Assembly: GCA_964403565.1 (NCBI GenBank) | Contig: CAYOFV010000012.1 | Span: 1 to 26,443, forward strand | Origin: Thioglobus_B sp964403565 | GTDB lineage: Bacteria; Pseudomonadota; Gammaproteobacteria; PS1; Pseudothioglobaceae | Direction of reading: 5' to 3' | DNA length: 26,443 nt | Shown: positions 8,680 to 17,443 of the stretch, piece by piece | Numbering within the stretch: the stretch's first letter is position 1 | Layout: each line of letters starts with the position of its first letter | Position numbers and translations under genes: made by a program | Notes under the pieces: generated by a model | Database searches by the model: none | Seen by the model: only the letters and a program-made list of their open reading frames with translations | What the model was told of the DNA's origin: nothing

Positions 8680-9090
8680 TTACTTTAATTTATGCTCATC
8701 AAGAATCATTTGTAGAGTTTTGCTACTAAGGAACTTTCTAATTTGTTCACTAACATCACACCACAATTGATGAGAAATACATCTTCTGCCATTTTGACAA
8801 CCAGTAGTACCTTGACATCTACGAAGATCAATATTTTCATCAACAGCTTCAACAATTTGCGTTAATGTAATATCTTTTGCTGCAGCATCAAGAAGATAAC
8901 CACCACCAGGTCCACGAACACTTTTGACTAAATCTGCTCGTCTTAACTTGGCAAACAATTGCTCTAAGTATGACAAAGAGATATTTTGTCTTTGTGAAAT
9001 TATATCTAGTGTTATAGGCTTACCGGTGTCGTTACTTGCTAAATCAAGCATAGCTGTAACAGCGTATCTACCTTTAGTTGTTAATTGCAT
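8680..9090 (-). CDS. iscR: Rrf2-family Fe-S regulator IscR
   Basis: Winged-helix repressor that senses Fe-S status through a [2Fe-2S] cluster and represses the isc operon when loaded. The DNA-binding domain starts MQLTTKGRYAVTAMLDLA. The cluster ligands C92, C98, C104 and H107 fall at the same numbers as in E. coli IscR, so it is an IscR rather than NsrR or another Rrf2 protein. Length is 136 aa, shorter than E. coli because the C-terminal tail is reduced. It heads the operon and has a promoter with an overlapping palindrome directly upstream. Confidence 0.96.
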   Translation of the reverse strand: MQLTTKGRYAVTAMLDLASNDTGKPITLDIISQRQNISLSYLEQLFAKLRRADLVKSVRGPGGGYLLDAAAKDITLTQIVEAVDENIDLRRCQGTTGCQNGRRCISHQLWCDVSEQIRKFLSSKTLQMILDEHKLK

Positions 9091-9123
9091 ATTTTATCCT
9101 ATTACGTTCAATAACAGAATATC

Positions 9124-9153
9124 ATTATACGGTTAACCAAGTAGTTTGGTCAA
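9124..9153 (-). promoter_or_regulatory. isc operon promoter
   Basis: Read on the minus strand, TTGACC (9153-9148) and a perfect TATAAT (9129-9124) are separated by 18 bases, a good sigma70 promoter. The iscR start codon is 34 bases further on. The palindrome described separately covers the -35 element and most of the spacer, so a bound regulator would block polymerase. Confidence 0.75.
9133..9153. promoter_or_regulatory. Probable IscR operator palindrome
   Basis: TTAACCAA (9133-9140), a 5-base spacer GTAGT, then TTGGTCAA (9146-9153) form an inverted repeat with one mismatch between the arms. It overlaps the -35 box of the isc promoter. Known IscR type 1 sites are palindromes of similar size with TTGACT/AGTCAA arms, so autorepression by IscR is the simplest reading. 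The arms here carry TTGACC/GGTTAA instead of the E. coli sequence, so identity with an IscR site is inferred from position and symmetry. Confidence 0.5.
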
Positions 9154-9177
9154 GTAAAAAACCCTAAAAAATATTGG

Positions 9178-9879
9178 TTATTTACTTTCAATTTCTAAAT
9201 CTTCAACAGAGCTGTCGTCAGATTTATCTTTAATATTAAGCTCTTTCGATACTTTATGCAGTTGCGTATCCATATCATGCAGATGCTCAAGAATAGAGTT
9301 AATTGCTTTAACTGTAGGATCATCAGTACCAGAGCTAACAGCATATGAATCAAAGTGATCAGATTTAGCGTTTTTATCTTTTAACACTCTAGCAGGAACA
9401 CCAACAACTGTTCTACTATCCTCAACAGATTTAACCACTACAGAATTTGAACCAACCCTGACATTATTGCCAAGCGTTATAGGTCCTAGAATTTTAGCAC
9501 CTGCGCCAATTACTACATTATTGCCCAATGTTGGATGGCGCTTACCCTTTTGCCAGCTAGTTCCGCCAAGAGTAACACCGTGATATAGTGTGCAATCATC
9601 GCCGATTTCAGCAGTTTCACCAATCACTACCCCCATTCCATGATCAATAAAAAATCTATTACCAATCTTAGCAGCAGGATGAATTTCAATTCCGGTAAAC
9701 CAACGGGCCAACATAGAAATAAATCTAGCTAGCCATTTAAGTTTTAACAGCCATAGTCTATGGGCAAGGCGATAAAATAACATTGCCTGCACGCCAGAAT
9801 AGGTTGTAATTATTTCAAAAGTATTCCTAGCAGCTGGATCACGCTCAAATACACTTTGAATGTCTTCAATAAATTTCAT
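9178..9879 (-). CDS. cysE: Serine O-acetyltransferase
   Basis: Transfers acetyl from acetyl-CoA to serine, the first step of cysteine synthesis. After a helical N-terminal domain (about 1-65) the protein folds as a left-handed beta helix of hexapeptide repeats, with IHPAAKIG (66-73), active-site H80 in DHGMGVVIGETA, HGVTLGGT (100-107) and GAGAKILG (126-133). It is the shorter EpsC-like type. The C-terminal extension (about 170-233) is polar and acidic and lacks the obvious Ile end of E. coli CysE, so binding to cysteine synthase cannot be assumed. It is the last gene of the lysC run and lies just upstream of iscR, a common pairing that links cysteine supply to IscS. Confidence 0.95.
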   Translation of the reverse strand: MKFIEDIQSVFERDPAARNTFEIITTYSGVQAMLFYRLAHRLWLLKLKWLARFISMLARWFTGIEIHPAAKIGNRFFIDHGMGVVIGETAEIGDDCTLYHGVTLGGTSWQKGKRHPTLGNNVVIGAGAKILGPITLGNNVRVGSNSVVVKSVEDSRTVVGVPARVLKDKNAKSDHFDSYAVSSGTDDPTVKAINSILEHLHDMDTQLHKVSKELNIKDKSDDSSVEDLEIESK

Positions 9880-9892
9880 GCGAGTAATTATA

Positions 9893-10735
9893 TCAGCTAT
9901 AGTCTATTACTGACTTAAAGCGCTTGTAGTTCCATAAATACTGCTCAGGACAAGTTATAACTAAATCTTCTATTGCTTTATTCATGAGAGTTACATCTTT
10001 TTCAATATCTCCCTCATGTGACAAAATATCTATCTCTTGTAAGTTTAACTCATAGCCCTTGCCACCTTTTAGGCGCTTGGCCCAGGTAAGCAACACCTTG
10101 GAATTATTTTTTCTGGCAAGTTTTACCAATAAAGTCATAGTTCGAGCATCTTGATTAAAAAACGGCGCAATTACACTACCTTCTTCTCCAGGGTCTTGAT
10201 CTGGCAATATTCCAACTAATTCACCTTTAGACATAGCTCTTTGGAGTTTAATTACACCCCTTTTATCAGCAGTTGTCATACTAACATTTCCATGCTGTCT
10301 TTTTAAAAGTACAAAATTATCTTGTTCTGATTTTTTTAATTTCTTATACATAAACAATACTGGCTTGGTTAATGACAATACTCTTGGCACTATCTCCCAA
10401 CAGCCAAAGTGCGGTACTAATAAAATAATAGATGAATCGGTTTTAATTTTTTCAAGCCCGGTAATTTGCGTTACTTTTTTACTGTTTTCTTGAAAGCTTT
10501 TAAACCAAATATAACTTGACTCTGTAAGCGATTTACCATTTTCAATCAACGCTTGCTTTATTAATTCTTTTTTTCTAGATTTTGGATAATTTGGAAAGCA
10601 AGCTTCGATATTTTTCTTTACTACCTTCTTAGATTCAGTATCAAAAAAATATAAAAATCTACCAATCATCCAGCCAACAAAATGATTTAACCAAAGTGGT
10701 AAAACTGAAAAAAACTTTAAAATTAACTTAACCAT
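9893..10735 (-). CDS. LpxL/LpxM-family lipid A acyltransferase
   Basis: Member of the HtrB/LpxL lysophospholipid acyltransferase family, which adds secondary acyl chains to lipid A at the inner membrane. An N-terminal hydrophobic segment (about 3-30) is the likely membrane anchor. The catalytic HX4E motif is H109 to E114 (HFGCWE), followed by LPDQDPG at 178-183, a family block. NYKRFK near the C-terminus corresponds to the usual WxxxRFK end. At 280 aa it is slightly shorter than E. coli LpxL. The start overlaps the end of the TtcA-like gene by 8 bases. I cannot tell lauroyl from myristoyl specificity, so no symbol is given. Confidence 0.9.
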   Translation of the reverse strand: MVKLILKFFSVLPLWLNHFVGWMIGRFLYFFDTESKKVVKKNIEACFPNYPKSRKKELIKQALIENGKSLTESSYIWFKSFQENSKKVTQITGLEKIKTDSSIILLVPHFGCWEIVPRVLSLTKPVLFMYKKLKKSEQDNFVLLKRQHGNVSMTTADKRGVIKLQRAMSKGELVGILPDQDPGEEGSVIAPFFNQDARTMTLLVKLARKNNSKVLLTWAKRLKGGKGYELNLQEIDILSHEGDIEKDVTLMNKAIEDLVITCPEQYLWNYKRFKSVIDYS

Positions 10736-11465
10736 TAACCTCGTCCAACATTGGCTTCATACTACTTAGCAAATTCTTATATAAATTAGGAGTGCGCTTT
10801 TCTTCACTAAGAAGCCATTGTTTAAAATACTCTCTCTCAGTTGGCATAGTAAAACACGCAGGACACGAATCAACAATAATTGGTAGATTAGCATTTTTAG
10901 CAAAATCTGCAAGTTGCCTTTCACGCACATACACAAGAGGCCTAATAATTCTTACATCTTTTGCATCATTAATATAATGTGCTTTCATAGTTTGAATTTT
11001 GCCATTATGACACATGGACATCATTAGTGATTCGGCCAAATCATCAAGGTGTTGACCCAAAGCCAAAACATTGTAATTTTCTCTTCTAGCAACTTGGTAC
11101 ATAAGTCCGCGTTTTATTCGGGCACAAAATGAACAGTAAGAATCGCCTTTCATCGACTCTTTAGCTTGCTCCATTATTGGAAATTCTTCAAAAAAATATG
11201 GCGTATCAAATTTTTGAAAATAACTATCTAAAGCTTGAGGCTCAAAGCCTTCAACTTCAGGGTCGATAGTAACAATTCCCAGATCAAAATTAATAGGCGC
11301 ATGACGTTTAAAATGCCTAAGAATATGAAACAAACTCAAGGAATCCTTACCACCAGATACAGCTAATAAAATTCTATCACCATCCTTAATCATAGAAAAA
11401 TCATTTATTGCACGACCCACCGGCTTAACCAGTAATTTCGGCAACTTTATTCGCTGCAGATCCAT
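10728..11465 (-). CDS. TtcA-family tRNA thiolation ATPase (short variant)
   Basis: PP-loop ATPase with SGGKDS at 37-42, a CxxC at C111/C114 (YCSFCARIKRG) and a second pair C201/C204 (SCPAC). This is the layout of TtcA, which uses a [4Fe-4S] cluster to thiolate cytidine 32 of tRNA. It is 245 aa against about 310 for E. coli TtcA, and blocks such as GQHLDDLAES differ from the E. coli GHHRDD block. It therefore looks like a separate TtcA-like subfamily, and the modified base is not certain. The 3' end overlaps the lpxL-like gene and the start overlaps the M61 gene by 19 bases. Sulfur would plausibly come from IscS. Confidence 0.85.
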   Translation of the reverse strand: MDLQRIKLPKLLVKPVGRAINDFSMIKDGDRILLAVSGGKDSLSLFHILRHFKRHAPINFDLGIVTIDPEVEGFEPQALDSYFQKFDTPYFFEEFPIMEQAKESMKGDSYCSFCARIKRGLMYQVARRENYNVLALGQHLDDLAESLMMSMCHNGKIQTMKAHYINDAKDVRIIRPLVYVRERQLADFAKNANLPIIVDSCPACFTMPTEREYFKQWLLSEEKRTPNLYKNLLSSMKPMLDEVNG

Positions 11466-13171
11466 TTCTCTTGTCTAGTTTTGGTTTGCTCATTCATACT
11501 TTCTATCGGTGTTAATATAGCAAAAGTATTATTACTTATATAAAAATCAACTTCTACAACTCTTAAAATTTCATCTCTAAAAATACTAAACTTGAGTTTT
11601 TCACCAGAAGAAAAGTTGTTAATTGTTTTTCCTAAATCTTTAAAATCTATATTTTTATCATTAATAGCTTCAATCTTATCACCAACATATAAACCTGATG
11701 TATGTGCACTTGTATCGTTAAATATTTGAGTTATAACAGCCTTATTATTCTCATTTTTGTAAGTTATGCCAAAATTTGATGCATCGTCTTTTTTATTGGT
11801 AAATTTGCAATTAATACCAATATAGGCAAATGCATTGTCAAGTGGCAGGTCATTAGTGTTGTACAGATATTTATCAAAAAAATCTGAAAAATCAGAACCT
11901 GTAATATCATTAACTACCTGTTGCACAGTATTGTTTTCTGTTCCAGATTTTTGATAATTATTCCAAATGTATTTAACAATATCATCTAGCGATTTTCTAT
12001 CACTTGTGGCTCTTCTAATTTCAATATCTAGCACAAATGCAAGCAGTGCGCCCTTGGTGTAATAACTAACAATTGCATTAGGAGCGTTTTCATCTTGCTG
12101 ATAAAACTTTGTCCATGCGTCATAGCTAGAATCGGCCAAAGATTGAAGTAATCTACCTTTTGATTTTTGCACTCTAGTCAGGGTCTGAGCAAATAAATCT
12201 AGATATGCCTCTAGGCTTATAAGTCCAGATCTTAACAATGACAACTCATCATAATAAGAAGTAAAGCCTTCATATATCCATAGTTGCTCAGTGTAATTTT
12301 CTCTACCTAAATCTAAATTATGAAAACTTGCAGGCTTAATAGTTTTTATCCACCAAGCGTGGAAATATTCATGTGAACATAAAGATAAAAACTTTGCATA
12401 ATCTTTACTTACTCCAACATCTTTAACAAGAGGTAAGTCTTTTCTTGAACATATTAAACTAGAAGAGTTTCTATGCTCTAATCCGCCGTATGCATTAGCT
12501 CTAACAAGAGTTAAAAATAAGTATTTATCAAATGGCATATCATGGAAAAAATCAACATGATAATTACATATTTTTTCTAGATCATTTTTTAGCCTTTTTA
12601 TATCAACACTATGCACACCGCTAATAGCCATGGTGTGTTTCACATTTTGAATGTCAAAATTTAAACTTGTTAAGTCTGCAGCCTCAAATGGGTGATCAAT
12701 CAATTCGCTATAATTACTAGCAATATATTTATTATTTGACTCAAGGTTTAATCCTGTTGCTATCTGCCAATTATTGGCAAAATCAACTAATAAACTACAC
12801 CCCTTATCCTCTAGCCCTAAAGGCAATAAAAACACACTTGTGCCATTAAAAAAAGCTCTATCAATATCTAAATACGCAGACCTAACAGACAAATCAAATG
12901 CATAAACTTCATAACTAATAACTAAAGAATCATTACAAGGATGTGTAATCCAATGATTTTTATCCAGTTTTTTTATTGCAACGTCATTGCCACAACTGCT
13001 AGCCTTAATGGTAATAATATTTTTAGCAAAATCACGGATAAGATAACTTCCCGGAATCCAGTTTGGTAAAGACAGTACTTGACCCAAAGGATTTGGGTTA
13101 TTAATAGTTAGCTCAAGTGCAAATATATGAGCATGAATATCTTTTATTGATATTTTATACTCAAGACTCAT
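11447..13171 (-). CDS. M61 glycyl aminopeptidase-family metallopeptidase with PDZ domain
   Basis: Zinc peptidase of MEROPS family M61. The N-terminal beta-rich M61 domain is followed by the catalytic domain with GGLEHRNSS (229-237), the zinc motif HEYFH (H267, E268, H271) and the third ligand E301 in IYEGFTSYYDE. A PDZ domain occupies roughly 475-560 (DTSAHTSGLYVGDKIEAIND). No signal peptide is visible, so it is probably cytoplasmic. Characterised relatives remove N-terminal glycine or alanine; the physiological substrate is unknown. It overlaps the tolC-like gene by ATGA at its start and the TtcA-like gene at its end, so all three are translationally coupled. Confidence 0.92.
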   Translation of the reverse strand: MSLEYKISIKDIHAHIFALELTINNPNPLGQVLSLPNWIPGSYLIRDFAKNIITIKASSCGNDVAIKKLDKNHWITHPCNDSLVISYEVYAFDLSVRSAYLDIDRAFFNGTSVFLLPLGLEDKGCSLLVDFANNWQIATGLNLESNNKYIASNYSELIDHPFEAADLTSLNFDIQNVKHTMAISGVHSVDIKRLKNDLEKICNYHVDFFHDMPFDKYLFLTLVRANAYGGLEHRNSSSLICSRKDLPLVKDVGVSKDYAKFLSLCSHEYFHAWWIKTIKPASFHNLDLGRENYTEQLWIYEGFTSYYDELSLLRSGLISLEAYLDLFAQTLTRVQKSKGRLLQSLADSSYDAWTKFYQQDENAPNAIVSYYTKGALLAFVLDIEIRRATSDRKSLDDIVKYIWNNYQKSGTENNTVQQVVNDITGSDFSDFFDKYLYNTNDLPLDNAFAYIGINCKFTNKKDDASNFGITYKNENNKAVITQIFNDTSAHTSGLYVGDKIEAINDKNIDFKDLGKTINNFSSGEKLKFSIFRDEILRVVEVDFYISNNTFAILTPIESMNEQTKTRQEKWICSE

Positions 13172-14547
13172 TGAATTAACTTATCAATACTTGATAGATA
13201 ATCTCGAGCAGCTTGTTGGTAGTTTTTGGCAACTTTTGTATAGTTAAGCTTAGAACTCATTTCATTATCTTGTGCATTAATTACAAAACTAGCTTGAGAA
13301 TTACCATTTGCATAACGCCTCTTCTCTTCTGCAGTTCTAGCTTTAGCAATCTTAACCTGCTCTTTACTTAGCTTTAGCATACTAGATAAAAGTTTAATTT
13401 TTTCATAACTGACTTTTGATTTAGCATGTAAATCAACAAGTTGCTCATCTTTGTATTCTCTAGCCTGATTGACTTGTAATTGATTTTTCTGAATAGCTGA
13501 ACTTGATTCAATTCCGCCAATTGGATAAGAAAGCTCAAGTCCTAAAGTATATGATGCACTTTGGTTTTCAATTGATTCAGAATATGTTGGCTTTTCGCCT
13601 TCAGTTGTCAACCCTAAACTTAAATCCAAATCAGCCAAGGATTTGTTTTTATTACTTTTAAGCTGTCTATTTAATTTATCAATCTTAAGATCTGCAATTT
13701 TTAAAACTCTAGAGTTTGAAATAATATATTGTTTTATATTTACAATACCAGTATCAAATAACTCATATAAATCAACATTACTTCTGATTGAACTCTTATC
13801 AAGATTTAGTACCAATGATAGTTCATAACGCATAAGTTCAAGCTCTTGCTTAGATTGAAGTTGCTGTGTAAGTGCTCGCTGATATGCATCCTGCTGATTA
13901 AGCACATCAACCTTATCAACCACTGATTGAGAGAATTTATCTTCAACTAATCTCAACTCTTGCTTAGCTAAATCAACTCGTTGATTGTTAATATCATTTT
14001 GTTCTTGCAAATACGCAAGCTCAATAAATTTTTGCAGGTATTTAAGTACAAAATTCTCTTTTTTTTCTAATGTGTCAATATTACTAATCTTAATATCAAT
14101 ATCAGCTAAATCTGTATTTAATCTATCGTTTATACCGTCTAAATTTTTAAGTAGTGGTAGAGTGTAATCAACTGAAAACTTATTTCTAGTATTGTTTAAA
14201 TCTTTATTTTTCTCTTTCCAAGAGTGTTTTAAAACAACATCAGCTCCCGAGTTGTTAAATTGTCTTTTGGCTGAAAAATCTATAGAGGTGGTATCTAAAT
14301 TATCATATGTAGTAACACTATCTATATTGTATACATTTTCATCCTTATATTTTCCATCAATGGATAAAGTCCAGTCTTGATTGGCGGTTGTAGCCTTTCT
14401 ATCTATTGTAGAAATGTCTTTAGTATCTTCAAGTTGTTTAAAAAATGGATGTACGTCAATTATTCTATTAATAAACTCTGATTCACTTAAAGACAAAGCA
14501 TTTGCCGATAGTACTACACTAACAGTAAAAACTATAGTTTTGATCAT
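13168..14547 (-). CDS. TolC-family outer membrane efflux protein
   Basis: The protein has a signal peptide (about 1-17, MIKTIVFTVSVVLSANA) and then two long alpha-helical coiled-coil regions rich in Q, K, L and E, separated by beta-strand segments. This is the TolC/OEP pattern; examples are LAKQELRLVEDKFSQ at about 189-203 and VNQAREYKDEQLVDL in the second half. It would form a trimeric outer membrane channel for an export pump. At 459 aa the length is normal. No membrane-fusion protein or inner-membrane pump is encoded in this window, so the partner must be elsewhere. It sits between aroK and the M61 peptidase, overlapping each by ATGA. Family assignment rests on pattern rather than a single motif. 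Confidence 0.85.
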   Translation of the reverse strand: MIKTIVFTVSVVLSANALSLSESEFINRIIDVHPFFKQLEDTKDISTIDRKATTANQDWTLSIDGKYKDENVYNIDSVTTYDNLDTTSIDFSAKRQFNNSGADVVLKHSWKEKNKDLNNTRNKFSVDYTLPLLKNLDGINDRLNTDLADIDIKISNIDTLEKKENFVLKYLQKFIELAYLQEQNDINNQRVDLAKQELRLVEDKFSQSVVDKVDVLNQQDAYQRALTQQLQSKQELELMRYELSLVLNLDKSSIRSNVDLYELFDTGIVNIKQYIISNSRVLKIADLKIDKLNRQLKSNKNKSLADLDLSLGLTTEGEKPTYSESIENQSASYTLGLELSYPIGGIESSSAIQKNQLQVNQAREYKDEQLVDLHAKSKVSYEKIKLLSSMLKLSKEQVKIAKARTAEEKRRYANGNSQASFVINAQDNEMSSKLNYTKVAKNYQQAARDYLSSIDKLIQ

Positions 14548-15068
14548 TTTGGAATAGATTTCTTAATTTCGTTAATGATAGCGTAAAGCTTTTTACCTGT
14601 TGTGTCAACAACAACATCTGCAACTTCAAGATAAAATTTTTCACGTGCTTCAAGCAAATCCCTTAAAGTCTTTTCACGATTTTTTGATTTTTCAAGTAAA
14701 GGTCTAGTTTTAGATTTGGCAGTTCGTTGTACCAATTGCTCGATTGTTGATGATAAGTAAACTACAAAACTATTACTATCTCTTAGTACTTGTCGATTCT
14801 CTTCTTTAATAACAATACCGCCACCAGTTGCCAAAACAATGTTTGGTATATCGCAAAGATCTTTAAGCATATTGGTTTCACGCTTGCGAAACCCCTCTTC
14901 GCCTTCAACATCAAATATGTGATCAATAGCCACACCAGTTTTTGCAACTATTTCAAAATCAGAGTCAAAGAAATCACGCTTTAACACGCAAGCAAGTCGA
15001 CGACCAACCGATGTTTTACCAGAGCCCATTGGCCCCACTAAAACAACATTAGGTGCATCTTTATTCAT
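14544..15068 (-). CDS. aroK: Shikimate kinase
   Basis: Phosphorylates shikimate in chorismate synthesis. Walker A GPMGSGKTS is at 12-20, the shikimate-binding DSD lies in FFDSDFEI, GEEGFRKRE carries the substrate-contact residues, and ATGGGIV is the Walker B-like glycine block. The lid arginine region TRPLLEKS is present. Length (174 aa) equals that of typical AroK. aroB is not its neighbour here, unlike many gammaproteobacteria. The gene starts 2 bases after the zinc-finger protein gene and its end overlaps the tolC-like start. Confidence 0.96.
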   Translation of the reverse strand: MNKDAPNVVLVGPMGSGKTSVGRRLACVLKRDFFDSDFEIVAKTGVAIDHIFDVEGEEGFRKRETNMLKDLCDIPNIVLATGGGIVIKEENRQVLRDSNSFVVYLSSTIEQLVQRTAKSKTRPLLEKSKNREKTLRDLLEAREKFYLEVADVVVDTTGKKLYAIINEIKKSIPK

Positions 15069-15070
15069 TA

Positions 15071-15259
15071 TTAACTAGCAAGTTCGTAACTTGCACCGCA
15101 ATACGGACAAGATGCTTTACCTTTGGTGTCAAACTTTAGATAAACTTTAGGATGCATATTCCACTTTTGCGACTCAGGCGGAGGGCAATGAAACGGCAAG
15201 TCTTTTTTCTCAACTACAGAAAAACTCACGTGTTTTTGTTGGAATTCGTCTATAGACAT
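15071..15259 (-). CDS. CHCC zinc-finger protein, 62 aa
   Basis: Tiny protein with four likely zinc ligands C25, H36, C51 and C54 (HCPPP, MHPKVYL, CPYCG). This is the zf-CHCC pattern shared with the mitochondrial complex I subunit NDUFS6. Bacterial members often lie next to ilvE, as here, and are of unknown function. The start codon overlaps the ilvE stop as TAATG, so translation is coupled. Confidence 0.9.
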   Translation of the reverse strand: MSIDEFQQKHVSFSVVEKKDLPFHCPPPESQKWNMHPKVYLKFDTKGKASCPYCGASYELAS

Positions 15260-16191
15260 TATTTACAAACCCCGTTTGCAGTCCAAGATTTATATTGCTC
15301 GTTACGACCATAAACACAATCAAAATATAGCGATTGAATCTTCTCAGTTATCGGGCCACGTGAGCCGTTACCAATTGTACGATTATCAAGCTCGCGAATT
15401 GGTGTTACTTCTGCAGCAGTGCCAGTGAAAAATGCTTCATCAGCGCAATACACCTCATCTCTAGTAATACGCTTTTCAATTACTTTATAACCAAGATCAG
15501 TTGCTAAAGTGAATATAGTATCACGGGTAATACCTGCAAGAGCCGAAGTAAGATCAGGGGTATAAATTACACCATCTCTTATAATAAAAATATTTTCTCC
15601 ACTTCCCTCTGCTACAAAACCATCAACATCTAAAAGTAGTGCTTCATCATAGCCATCAGTTAAGGCTTCTTGCAGGGCAAGCATAGAGTTAATATAGTTG
15701 CCATTAGCCTTAGCTTTAGTCATGGTAATATTTGCATGGTGACGCGTATAGCTTGAAGTACGAATACGGATACCGTTTTTCATATTATCCTCACCAAGAT
15801 ATGCACCCCATTCCCAAGCTGCAATAATTGTATGTACACTCAAGTTATCAGCACGAAGACCCATACCTTCAGAACCATAAAAACACATTGGACGAATATA
15901 TGCACTATCAAGGTTGTTTTTTGCAACCGCATCTTTTTGCGCTTGGTTAATTTCCTCTTTAGAATAACCAATATCCATATTCATAATTTTTGCAGAATTA
16001 AACAATCTGTCTGTATGCTCTTCAATTCTAAAAATTGCAGGGCCTTGATCTGTATGATAAGCACGAACACCTTCAAACACACCCATACCATAATGCAGTG
16101 TATGTGTTAGTACATGAGTTTTAGCATCACGCCAATCTACCCACTCACCGTCATACCAAATTAAACCATCTCTATCTTCAAATCCGCTCAT
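15259..16191 (-). CDS. ilvE: Branched-chain amino acid aminotransferase
   Basis: Class IV PLP aminotransferase that makes or degrades leucine, isoleucine and valine. Evidence includes LHYGMGVFEGVRAY near residues 32-45, the probable Schiff-base lysine K161 in KANGNYINS, and EGSGENIFI followed by GITRDTI, all characteristic of the family. At 310 aa it is the usual length. It begins one base after the lysC stop codon, with AGGAA as ribosome binding site inside the end of lysC, and overlaps the zinc-finger gene at its end. Class IV enzymes are similar to each other, but the GVFEGVRAY block favours IlvE over PabC or D-alanine aminotransferase. Confidence 0.95.
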   Translation of the reverse strand: MSGFEDRDGLIWYDGEWVDWRDAKTHVLTHTLHYGMGVFEGVRAYHTDQGPAIFRIEEHTDRLFNSAKIMNMDIGYSKEEINQAQKDAVAKNNLDSAYIRPMCFYGSEGMGLRADNLSVHTIIAAWEWGAYLGEDNMKNGIRIRTSSYTRHHANITMTKAKANGNYINSMLALQEALTDGYDEALLLDVDGFVAEGSGENIFIIRDGVIYTPDLTSALAGITRDTIFTLATDLGYKVIEKRITRDEVYCADEAFFTGTAAEVTPIRELDNRTIGNGSRGPITEKIQSLYFDCVYGRNEQYKSWTANGVCK

Positions 16192-16192
16192 T

Positions 16193-17416
16193 TTATTCCT
16201 TGTCTAAATTAAATGCAGAGTGCAAAGCACGAACTGCTAATTCTAAATATTTTTCATCAATAATTACTGAAATTTTAATTTCACTAGTTGAGATCATCTG
16301 AATGTTAATACCCTCATTATGCAACACTTCAAACATCTTAGCAGCAATACCAGCATGTGATCGCATACCAATGCCAACAAGCGAAACCTTAACTACCTTA
16401 TCATCACTTTGTACGGCCATAGCGCCAAGCTCTTTACGTAAATGCTCAAGAATATTTCCAGCACCAACAAAATCATTACGATGAACGGTAAAGGCAAAAT
16501 TAGTTAAACCTTCACGAGCTGATACACTTTGTACAATCATATCAACTTCAATATTAGCAGTACTAATTGGCTTTAAAATTTTAGATGCAACACCTGGCTC
16601 ATCTGGCACACCAATTAAACTTAACTTCGCCTCATCTTTATTATGCGCAATTCCTGAAATAACTGCCTGTTCCATAATATTTTCCTCACTAGTAATTAAT
16701 GTACCTACTGGATTGTCAATCATTGATGACAAAACTCTAAGCGGTACTTTATATTTTGATGCAAATTCAACACTACGAATTTGCAAAACTTTTGAACCAA
16801 GTGATGCCATCTCTAACATCTCTTCGTAGCTCACAGTATTCATTTTTCTTGCTTTTGGCTCGATACGCGGATCAGTAGTATAAACGCCATCTACATCAGT
16901 ATAAATTTGGCATTCATCAGCCTTAAGTGCAGCGGCTAGAGCTACAGCCGTTGTATCCGAACCTCCACGACCTAAAGTAGTAATATGCCCTTCTTCGTCA
17001 GCCCCTTGGAAACCAGCAACTACCACCACTTTATTTTCTGCAAGACTCTCACGTATACGGTGATCATCAATTGATTTAATACGCGCTTTACTATGCTCAG
17101 AATCAGTAGTAATACGTACTTGAGATCCAGTATATGAAATAGCATCACATTCAAGATCGTGTAGTGCCATAGATAATAAAGAAATAGTTACTTGTTCACC
17201 TGTAGTTAACAAAACATCCATTTCTCTTAATGATGGCTTGGCGTGAATATCTTGAGCAAGTGAAGTTAGACGATTAGTTTCGCCACTCATTGCCGATACA
17301 GTAACCACAACATCATCACCGCTATCTTTAAACGCTTTAATTTTTTTAGCAACAGCTTTAATACGCTCAACCGAGCCTACCGAAGTGCCACCATATTTTT
17401 GTACAATTAATGCCAT
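16193..17416 (-). CDS. lysC: Aspartate kinase
   Basis: Phosphorylates aspartate, the entry step to lysine, threonine and methionine. The kinase domain begins with KYGGTSVGS and contains GRGGSDTTAVALAAAL and TDVDGVYTTDPR. Two ACT domains follow from about residue 265, with LIGVPDEPGVASKI and VSLVGIGMRSHAGIAAKM, which normally bind the feedback inhibitor. Length is 407 aa, the monofunctional alpha-type enzyme with no homoserine dehydrogenase fusion. It heads the nine-gene minus-strand run. The ATG lacks a recognisable Shine-Dalgarno sequence although a good promoter lies just upstream. Confidence 0.96.
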   Translation of the reverse strand: MALIVQKYGGTSVGSVERIKAVAKKIKAFKDSGDDVVVTVSAMSGETNRLTSLAQDIHAKPSLREMDVLLTTGEQVTISLLSMALHDLECDAISYTGSQVRITTDSEHSKARIKSIDDHRIRESLAENKVVVVAGFQGADEEGHITTLGRGGSDTTAVALAAALKADECQIYTDVDGVYTTDPRIEPKARKMNTVSYEEMLEMASLGSKVLQIRSVEFASKYKVPLRVLSSMIDNPVGTLITSEENIMEQAVISGIAHNKDEAKLSLIGVPDEPGVASKILKPISTANIEVDMIVQSVSAREGLTNFAFTVHRNDFVGAGNILEHLRKELGAMAVQSDDKVVKVSLVGIGMRSHAGIAAKMFEVLHNEGINIQMISTSEIKISVIIDEKYLELAVRALHSAFNLDKE

Positions 17417-17443
17417 TAGACAAATTTGAATTATTTTTTACGG

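Noticed and set aside
9154..9180. Terminator after cysE
   Set aside because: On the minus strand AACC...GGGTT followed by T's can be drawn, but the 4-bp stem with a long A/T loop is too weak to support.
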